Shown here one piece after another: positions 1 to 4,585 of a stretch of DNA of 5,947 nucleotides. Position 1 is the stretch's first letter. Each line of letters starts with the position of its first letter. The position numbers were made by a program, and so were the translations under genes. Location of the stretch: positions 1 to 5,947 of the forward strand of contig SLOR01000353.1 of NCBI GenBank assembly GCA_007132395.1. The letters are read 5' to 3'. The stretch comes from Bacteroidales bacterium. GTDB taxonomy: Bacteria > Bacteroidota > Bacteroidia > Bacteroidales > UBA7960. Under the pieces are notes generated by a model, which saw nothing but the letters and a program-made list of their open reading frames with translations, did not search any database and was not told where the DNA came from.

Positions 1-432
1 CTCAATGGTTTCACGAAAATACAACCCTTGCGGGTTGCGGTTGCCCTGAATCAGTATTTTATTGCTGACCAGTCCCGAAAAAATCATGGAAGCAAAAGGT
101 GCGATGCCTGTACCTGTGGCAATCCACATTGCCGGCTGGTTGTCGCAGCTAAAACTGCCGAAAGGCTTTGTGATAAAAACGGTTTGACCTTTTTTTACCT
201 GCGACAGGGGAGGTGTAAGGGCTCCGTCGGATTTTACATTGTAAAGAATCCACACTTCCTCCTGTTTGTTCCCACTGGCAATGCTGTAAAGCCGGGGTTC
301 TCCTTCCGGGTTTACATGCAGACCAATTACCTGGCCGGGGTGGAAGTCAAATTCTCTCTTAAAACTCAGGATGAAAGCACCGGGGGCAATTTCTTTATTG
401 CCGGTAACAATGCAGGGAAAAAGTTTGTGCAT
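1..432 (-). CDS. Ferredoxin-NADP+ reductase-like FAD oxidoreductase, 3' end cut by window
   Basis: The reading frame is open from an ATG at 430-432 to the window edge, giving the first 144 residues; the C-terminal part is missing. An in-frame stop lies 27 bases upstream of the ATG, so the start is well fixed. Residues 1-100 look like the FAD-binding beta-barrel of the FNR superfamily, with the flavin motif RLYS (47-50) followed by IAS, and a second flavin-phosphate-type segment GALT (70-73). The nucleotide-binding domain begins with WIATGTGIAPF (103-113), the GTGxxPF signature for NAD(P)H pyrophosphate. Such enzymes pass electrons between NADPH and ferredoxin, flavodoxin or a partner oxidoreductase in the cytoplasm; the family is usually about 220-260 residues. 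No transit or signal peptide is visible. It lies 63 bases after the rhodanese gene on the same strand, so it is probably the last visible gene of that operon. Whether it reduces a sulfur carrier or is unrelated to the pathway cannot be read from the sequence. Confidence 0.88.
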   Translation of the reverse strand, partial: MHKLFPCIVTGNKEIAPGAFILSFKREFDFHPGQVIGLHVNPEGEPRLYSIASGNKQEEVWILYNVKSDGALTPPLSQVKKGQTVFITKPFGSFSCDNQPAMWIATGTGIAPFASMIFSGLVSNKILIQGNRNPQGLYFRETIE

Positions 433-495
433 GATAATAAATGGTGTTGTTTACGGATGCTAAACCCTCACAGGGTCTTAAGGTTCAATGCAAAT

Positions 496-1788
496 TTAAT
501 CAGGGATTCCTGTTTCTATGGGATTGTCGGCATGGGCGCTCCACTCCATCCAACCCCCGTCAAATACCGATACTCTGGGCCAGCCCAGCAGCCATGCATT
601 AAAAAATGCCTCGCTGCCTCTCCATCCTGTTCCGCAATAAAAGGCCAGATGCTTTTGTGCATGTATGCCGACCTCCTTCCATATCTTAATAATTTCATGA
701 AATTCACGTGTGGTATAATCCAGGTTTTGGTAGTTTTCCATACGATAAGCATCGGAGCCATTATTTACATACACTGCCCCGGGTATGCGCCCTTTTTGTT
801 CAATGTAATTGTAGCCACTCACCTCGCCTATATATTCAGGCCAGCTGCGGGTGCATACTATATCGCCATCAGACGAACGGATAAGTGCTTTGGCTTCTTC
901 CATATCTACAATGTATTGCGGGTTGGCCGGTATTTTTATGCCGAAATCCTTTACAGGTACCGCTGGGGTAGTTTCTGTGGAAATGGGGAGCTTTTCTGCC
1001 TCCCAGGAAGCAATGCCCCCATTTAGTATGCGTACATCTTTTACCCCGGCATACAGCATAATGAGGGCACAGCGAATGGCCCCCAGGTGTCCTGCTGCAC
1101 TGCCCGGAAAGGGGTCGTTATTGTCGGGGAAGGAGAACCTGCCATATAAAATCACAGTGGTTTCTGCGGATATTCCGTGCCTTTCCAACGCTTCTTTCAG
1201 TTCGGCCGGGGTACGGCGATTCCAGGTTTCAGGGTCCTCCAGCTCAAGGGTGTCGAGTGCAATGGCTCCCGGGATATGTCCTTTCAGGTAGTCGTTGTAA
1301 TTGCGGTAGTGGGCATGACAAATTACATAGTTTTGTCCTTTATTGTATAAAGGAGGTTTGTGCCCGTTTATGAGAGAATTGACCCAGGAAGGATACACAA
1401 GGTGCTGGTATCTTTCCATAAACTCCATGGGCAGATTGGGAGATGCTGCCCATTGATTGGCAAAATCAGGGTAGAGGTAAAGCTTATTGTATCCTGCATC
1501 GAGAAATCTGCCGGCCACAAGATTGATATCTTCCTGAGTATTACCATACAGTATGATTTTTTGATGAGGTAATATCTCTTTGTGCCTTACAATTTCTATC
1601 CAGTCGATGTATTGGGCCCATTTTGCAGGAAGTGTTCGGGCACCCTTTATGTGGCCCGGCCTGGCTTCTCCCATGAGCTGCCAACCGTTGTAAGCCTCTG
1701 TGGGGCGGGTGTCTATTATCTGGCAGCTGTTGTTTTCAATAGCAGCCAGCAGTTCCGTTGTTGATATTTCTGTGAGGAGGGTTTGCAT
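496..1788 (-). CDS. eanB: Multi-rhodanese sulfurtransferase, probable EanB (hercynine C2 sulfurtransferase)
   Basis: This 430-residue cytoplasmic protein contains three consecutive rhodanese-like domains: roughly 5-125, 130-265 and 290-425. The third is the catalytic one. Its active-site loop is FYCGTGWRGSE, with the nucleophile Cys385 followed by Gly386, Thr387, Gly388, Trp389 and Arg390. The first two domains keep the fold signatures (GHIKGA at 45-50, GHIPGA at 170-175, NGGIASWE at 256-263), but their loops (YGNTQED, YGRFSFPD) have no cysteine. From memory of Chlorobium limicola EanB, the catalytic Cys412 is followed by Thr414, and Tyr353 lies 59 residues before the cysteine; both contact the substrate imidazole. 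Here Thr387 and Tyr326 sit at the same spacings. EanB takes sulfur from polysulfide as a cysteine persulfide and transfers it to C2 of hercynine, giving ergothioneine without oxygen. The gene lies two genes downstream of a histidine trimethyltransferase, which supports this role. The alternative is a thiosulfate or 3-mercaptopyruvate sulfurtransferase of another specificity. The ATG at 1786-1788 gives a normal N-terminus. Confidence 0.82.
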   Translation of the reverse strand: MQTLLTEISTTELLAAIENNSCQIIDTRPTEAYNGWQLMGEARPGHIKGARTLPAKWAQYIDWIEIVRHKEILPHQKIILYGNTQEDINLVAGRFLDAGYNKLYLYPDFANQWAASPNLPMEFMERYQHLVYPSWVNSLINGHKPPLYNKGQNYVICHAHYRNYNDYLKGHIPGAIALDTLELEDPETWNRRTPAELKEALERHGISAETTVILYGRFSFPDNNDPFPGSAAGHLGAIRCALIMLYAGVKDVRILNGGIASWEAEKLPISTETTPAVPVKDFGIKIPANPQYIVDMEEAKALIRSSDGDIVCTRSWPEYIGEVSGYNYIEQKGRIPGAVYVNNGSDAYRMENYQNLDYTTREFHEIIKIWKEVGIHAQKHLAFYCGTGWRGSEAFFNAWLLGWPRVSVFDGGWMEWSAHADNPIETGIPD

Positions 1789-1846
1789 GGTAATGGCATT
1801 GTATTGATGGTCCTTGAATTCATTTTGGCAGACTTTATGAATGTTT

Positions 1847-2128
1847 CTATTCCGTAATTTCCACTCCTTTCCAGAATGCTACCCTGTCGGTTATGTGCTT
1901 TGCGGCCTCTTTGGGTTGGGTGTAATACCAGGCAGCATTATTGTTGGTTTTGCCATCTACCTCCACATGGTAATAGTGCGCGGTGCCCTTCCAGGGGCAG
2001 GTACTTGTTTGATTACTTTCCCTAAAGTATGCTTTTTGTATAGCATCAGCAGGGAAGTAGTGATTGCCTTCTACAACCACAGTGTCATCACTTTGGGCAA
2101 TCACCTGACCGTTCCATATTGCTTTCAT
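1847..2128 (-). CDS. DUF427 domain protein
   Basis: This small 93-residue protein consists of one DUF427 domain. Typical signatures are the N-terminal MKAIWNGQVIAQSDDT, the segment VEGNHYFP, the strongly conserved CPWKGTAHYY in the middle, and the ending AAWYY..P..AA..I.D.VAFW.GVE. I chose the ATG at 2126-2128 because it begins exactly where the family begins. A longer frame opens at 2200, but its 24 extra residues look like translated leader sequence. The family is widespread in bacteria and fungi and has no assigned biochemical function that I know of. The protein has no signal peptide or membrane segment and is probably cytoplasmic. It sits between the histidine methyltransferase gene (96 bases upstream) and the rhodanese gene (58 bases downstream), all on one strand. 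Co-transcription is likely, but its part in ergothioneine metabolism is unknown. The single cysteine in CPWKG is a family feature and need not be catalytic. Confidence 0.9.
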   Translation of the reverse strand: MKAIWNGQVIAQSDDTVVVEGNHYFPADAIQKAYFRESNQTSTCPWKGTAHYYHVEVDGKTNNNAAWYYTQPKEAAKHITDRVAFWKGVEITE

Positions 2129-2224
2129 AATTTGTGTTTTTAAGTGATTTCCAACCAACAGTTTTATGAAGGTTTTGGTTGAAAAATAAATATTGGACAC
2201 CTTCTGTGAAACAGTCCGTATTAT

Positions 2225-3187
2225 TTACTTTTTAATCCAAAGGCTGTCAGTAAAGTACCCCTGGGTATCTAAAAAGTTCTTTTTCACCGAGAATCCAAAA
2301 TTCCTTGCCAGCTCTTCGATGCTTTTAAAATCAAATTTTTGCGATAATTCCATAAAAACAGGCTCCCACTTATCAAAATGGATATGCGTTTTGGCAAAAT
2401 TGAGAGATACCGAATGGGCTTTGTTACTCACAAGAAAACTCTTCATTTCTCCGGTTTCAGGATGATAGCTTGCATGATGCTCAAAGTTTCGCAAATCAAA
2501 ATCGGCATCCAGTTCGCGGTTAATCCGTTGCAGGTGGTTGAGGTTAAATGCGCGGGTATAGCCGTGGGGATCATCGTAGGCTTTTTGTATTATGGCCGGT
2601 GATTTTTTCAGGTCAAACCCCATAAGTAACCCATCGCCTGAGGAAGTCATTGCAGATACCTTTTGCATAAATGCAGCTCTTTCATGGGGAAGGAAATTGC
2701 CAATATTACTTCCCAGGAAAAGGATTACTCTGGATGTGCCGTTTTGCGCAGCCATATCTTCCATCACGCTGAAATAGTCTCCCGCTCTTTGTTTTACCTG
2801 TAACCCCGGTATTTCTTTTGTCAACTCACGGGAAAGTTGCTCCAGGCTGTAAGCGGAAATATCAACCGGCAGATAGGTAAAAGACTTTTGTGTTGCATGT
2901 AGTTCTTTGAGCAGTATTTTTGATTTTATACCATCCCCCGGACCCAGCTCTATCAGATCAAATACTTTGTCGCTTAGGTGCAACCATTGAGCCATAGACA
3001 TGGATTGTGTTCTGAAGATTTCCATTTCACAATTTGTGAGATAATATTCGGGCATATGCATGATTTGCTGAAAAATCTTACTGCCTTCTGTGTCATAGAA
3101 ATACTTGGGCTGTAAAAACTTACGGGGGGAGGTAAGACCTTTAAGGGTGTCTTTGGCAAAACCACTCAATACTTTTACCTGGCTCAT
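2225..3187 (-). CDS. egtD: L-histidine N-alpha-methyltransferase (EgtD/EanA)
   Basis: This 320-residue protein is a SAM-dependent methyltransferase of the EgtD family (Pfam Methyltransf_33), close to the 321 residues I recall for mycobacterial EgtD. The enzyme trimethylates the alpha-amino group of histidine to form hercynine, the first step of ergothioneine synthesis. The N-terminal family signature is FYD.EGS (30-36) with MPEYYLT (45-51). SAM motif I is ELGPGDG (80-86), followed by PVDIS (107-111) with the acidic ribose contact, and GDYF (136-139). The substrate side shows FLGSNIGNF (157-165), AYDD (203-206), GEMKS (246-250) and MELSQKF (279-285). The ELS triplet holds the Glu and Ser that in EgtD help to select histidine; Asn164 and Tyr204 match further binding residues. 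The set is complete, so activity is likely. The start ATG (3185-3187) fits the family. It is the first gene of a leftward cluster. No egtB or egtC-like gene is visible; the downstream rhodanese protein suggests the anaerobic variant, in which this gene is called eanA. Confidence 0.93.
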   Translation of the reverse strand: MSQVKVLSGFAKDTLKGLTSPRKFLQPKYFYDTEGSKIFQQIMHMPEYYLTNCEMEIFRTQSMSMAQWLHLSDKVFDLIELGPGDGIKSKILLKELHATQKSFTYLPVDISAYSLEQLSRELTKEIPGLQVKQRAGDYFSVMEDMAAQNGTSRVILFLGSNIGNFLPHERAAFMQKVSAMTSSGDGLLMGFDLKKSPAIIQKAYDDPHGYTRAFNLNHLQRINRELDADFDLRNFEHHASYHPETGEMKSFLVSNKAHSVSLNFAKTHIHFDKWEPVFMELSQKFDFKSIEELARNFGFSVKKNFLDTQGYFTDSLWIKK

Positions 3188-3386
3188 ATGCGAATTTTTC
3201 GTTGTTCAGTAAATGTCTTCCAATGCATTTTAATTAACAATGAAAGTATAAAAAAGATTGGCAAGGTTTGAATTAATTAATGCATGTAAATGAAGAAAAT
3301 TGCTTTTTGTTTTCTGTTTTGTCACTTCCCCAACCTGGGATGGGTGTTGTTATAGGGTATTTTGTACTTTTGGAAAAAAACTCAAG
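3188..3386. other. Divergent intergenic region between egtD and tadA
   Basis: This AT-rich stretch of 199 bases must carry the promoters for the leftward methyltransferase cluster and for rightward tadA. An imperfect inverted repeat lies inside it: TGCATTTTAATTAA at 3224-3237 faces TTAATTAATGCA at 3273-3284, and the second arm lacks two A bases relative to a perfect match. No convincing TTTG / TAnnTTTG pair was found for the leftward cluster. Short open frames here (for example on the plus strand from 3280) are not gene-like. Confidence 0.5.
3365..3372 (+). promoter_or_regulatory. Candidate -7 element of tadA promoter
   Basis: TACTTTTG matches the Bacteroidota -7 consensus TAnnTTTG exactly and lies 14 bases before the tadA ATG. 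The usual upstream TTTG at about 19 bases distance is missing; the nearest TTG (3347-3349) is only 15 bases away. If the element is used, the transcript leader would be very short. Confidence 0.35.
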
Positions 3387-3833
3387 ATGGAGTTTAGTGT
3401 ATTTTCCGACGACCATTACATGGGAGAGGCCCTGGCTGAGGCCCGTAAGGCCTATGAGGCAGATGAAGTGCCCGTGGGCGCCATTATCGTATGCCGTAAC
3501 CAGATTATTGCCCGGGCTCACAATTTGACCGAAACCCTCAATGACGTTACGGCCCATGCCGAAATGCAGGCTTTTACGGCTGCCTCCGAATACATAGGGG
3601 GGAAATACCTGAAGGATTGCACCTTGTATGTTACCCTCGAGCCTTGCGTAATGTGCGCCGGTGCCAGTCAGTGGGCCCAGCTGGGAAAAATAGTGGTGGG
3701 CGCCAAAGATGAAAAAAGAGGCTTTACCCGCTATTCAAAGGACATACTGCATCCTAAAACAAAAATTATCAGTGGGATAAGAGAGAAGGAATGTGCGGAT
3801 TTACTGGTGGATTTTTTCCGAAAACGGAGATAG
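3387..3833 (+). CDS. tadA: tRNA adenosine(34) deaminase TadA
   Basis: This zinc enzyme converts A34 to inosine in the anticodon of tRNA-Arg(ACG), which lets one tRNA read CGU, CGC and CGA. The 148-residue protein has the cytidine/deoxycytidylate deaminase fold. The first zinc ligand and catalytic acid are in HAEMQAF (His57, Glu59), and the other two ligands are in LEPCVMCAG (Cys87, Cys90). DEVPVGAIIV (26-35) and the basic C-terminal end DFFRKRR are also typical of TadA. I chose the ATG at 3387. An upstream ATG at 3300 is in frame, but its 29 extra residues (rich in Cys, Phe and Gly) have no family counterpart and overlap the likely promoter. The gene stands alone, divergent from the methyltransferase cluster and followed by a long repeat-bearing non-coding stretch. 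The free cytidine or guanine deaminases are related, but the short length and the HAEMQAF context favour TadA. Confidence 0.93.
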   Translation: MEFSVFSDDHYMGEALAEARKAYEADEVPVGAIIVCRNQIIARAHNLTETLNDVTAHAEMQAFTAASEYIGGKYLKDCTLYVTLEPCVMCAGASQWAQLGKIVVGAKDEKRGFTRYSKDILHPKTKIISGIREKECADLLVDFFRKRR

Positions 3834-3863
3834 AACCCCTTCAATAGTCCTCATGAAATTGCC

Positions 3864-3891
3864 TGACATGCTGAGCAACGCGAAACATCTC
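3864..3891. repeat. Degenerate dispersed repeat of the CATGCTGAGC...GAAGCATCTC type
   Basis: The stretch reads GACATGCTGAGC, then AACGCGAAACATCTC. It resembles a short dispersed palindromic repeat seen in many Bacteroidota genomes, in which ATGCT at the left and AGCAT at the right form a stem. Here the right arm is AACAT, so the stem carries one mismatch and the copy looks decayed. It lies 30 bases after the tadA stop. The identification rests on my recollection of the motif. Confidence 0.4.
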
Positions 3892-3940
3892 GTAGCTTTA
3901 ACAGGGCAATAAATGATTATTGTTCCTGCCTTCTGTATGC

Positions 3941-4137
3941 TTTTGGGCTAAAGCCAACTGTTTTTGAGACTTTCAAATCCGTCAGTTAAAACTGACGGCA
4001 ATGGATAGGAGCAATACCCGGTATCTATTGTCATTGGCTTTAATCTAGACAATGAATTTGCGATGCAGCCTCATATCCATTGCCGTTGGCTTTAGCCAAC
4101 GGATAAGATGCTGGACTAAAACAAGGGCTTTAGCCCC
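3941..4137. repeat. Cluster of five REP-like palindromes (BIME-like)
   Basis: Five short palindromes lie in 197 bases. (1) GGCT-AA-AGCC at 3946-3955, within TTGGGCTAAAGCCAA. (2) A perfect 9-base stem CCGTCAGTT / AACTGACGG at 3979-3998. (3) An imperfect hairpin TCATTGGCT / AGACAATGA at 4031-4055. (4) A perfect 9-base stem CCGTTGGCT / AGCCAACGG at 4083-4102. (5) GGGCT-TT-AGCCC at 4125-4136. Units 2 and 4 share a flank in opposite orientation: ACGGCAATGGAT (3995-4006) is the exact reverse complement of ATCCATTGCCGT (4075-4086), as in a bacterial interspersed mosaic element. Unit 3 with its flank (4022-4042) is a direct copy of 4074-4094 with 3 differences in 21 bases. REP elements of this form are often mobilised by RAYT-type (TnpA_REP) transposases; no such gene is in the window. 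The hairpins may also protect or end the tadA transcript. Confidence 0.78.
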
Positions 4138-4251
4138 ATTAAATAAAAAATAAATTACACTTGCAATGTTGCGAGTTATCAAAATTGAAACACTACTTTT
4201 TCCTGATAATCAGCAGCTATTTGAAAAAGATGTTTTTTGCTCCAAAAAATG
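4138..4251. other. AT-rich spacer without recognised features
   Basis: Between the palindrome cluster and the tRNA-Gly promoter I see only A/T-rich DNA. A plus-strand open frame starts at 4166, but it runs through the tRNA-Gly gene and gives the characteristic translated-tRNA peptide, so it is not a gene. Confidence 0.5.
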
Positions 4252-4282
4252 TTTTGCAGTTAAAAAAACATACGTATATTTG
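4252..4282 (+). promoter_or_regulatory. Bacteroidota-type promoter of the tRNA genes
   Basis: The -33 element TTTTG (4252-4256) and the -7 element TATATTTG (4275-4282, exact TAnnTTTG) are separated by 18 bases, close to the usual 19. Transcription would begin near 4289, about a dozen bases before the tRNA-Gly gene. This is the best phylum-level signal in the window. Confidence 0.75.
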
Positions 4283-4300
4283 CAACCGCAAACGACACAA

Positions 4301-4373
<73 letters not shown>

Positions 4374-4375
4374 CA

Positions 4376-4402
4376 AAGACCTCTGAAAAGAGGTTTTTTT
4401 TT
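4376..4402 (+). terminator. Intrinsic terminator after tRNA-Gly
   Basis: The stem ACCTCT (4379-4384) / AGAGGT (4389-4394) closes a GAAA tetraloop and is followed directly by a run of T to 4402. It lies between the two tRNA genes. Since no separate promoter is obvious before tRNA-Leu, termination may be partial, with read-through supplying tRNA-Leu. Confidence 0.8.
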
Positions 4403-4440
4403 AGCCCTGCTTTTTTGGGGCATAAAGTTCTCTTTTTGAT

Positions 4441-4525
4441 GCCCGGATGGTGGAATTGGTAGACACCCAGGACTTAAAATCCTGTGGCCATTGCGGCCGT
4501 GCCGGTTCGAGCCCGGCTCCGGGTA
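4441..4525 (+). tRNA. tRNA-Leu (anticodon UAA)
   Basis: An 85-base class II tRNA. The acceptor arms are GCCCGGA (4441-4447) and TCCGGGT (4518-4524), with G-T as the first pair and A4525 as discriminator. The anticodon stem is CAGGA / TCCTG around CTTAAAA, with TAA at 4475-4477. The long variable arm (4485-4500) forms the stem GGCC / GGCC with loop ATTGC, as expected for leucine. The T arm is GCCGG / CCGGC around TTCGAGC. No CCA is encoded. It reads UUA and, by wobble, UUG. Confidence 0.96.
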
Positions 4526-4538
4526 CAATGAACACCTG

Positions 4539-4570
4539 TTGCCAAATTCTGTCCTGTCGACAATTGGCAA
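4539..4570. other. Inverted repeat between convergent tRNA-Leu and gatD
   Basis: TTGCCAA (4539-4545) and TTGGCAA (4564-4570) form a 7-base stem, and inside it TGTC (4550-4553) can pair with GACA (4559-4562). It lies where tRNA-Leu and the minus-strand gatD gene end towards each other, so it may serve as a two-way transcription end. Neither side has a T run, so it is not a standard intrinsic terminator. Confidence 0.35.
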
Positions 4571-4585
4571 TCAGTAATCGAGCAT

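Noticed and set aside
464..476. Short hairpin ACCCT / AGGGT between the rhodanese and reductase genes
   Set aside because: Five base pairs with a three-base loop and no T run on the transcribed side; too weak to call a terminator.
28..1026. Long plus-strand open frame of 332 codons
   Set aside because: It lies antisense across the reductase gene, the intergenic gap and the rhodanese gene, is rich in Cys and Tyr in a way typical of shadow frames, and resembles no family I know.
2129..2200. Longer start for the DUF427 gene
   Set aside because: The extra 24 residues lie before the exact family start MKAIWNGQ and look like translated leader sequence.
2137..2205. Possible internal promoter before the DUF427 gene (TTTC, 19 bases, TATTTTTC on the minus strand)
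   Set aside because: Both boxes miss the key final G of the consensus; in an AT-rich gap this can occur by chance.
3300..3386. Longer start for tadA
   Set aside because: The 29 added residues have no counterpart in TadA proteins and would cover the best -7 promoter match.
3979..4136. CRISPR array
   Set aside because: The repeated units are palindromes of differing sequence with irregular spacing and inverted orientation, and no cas gene is near; they fit REP elements better.
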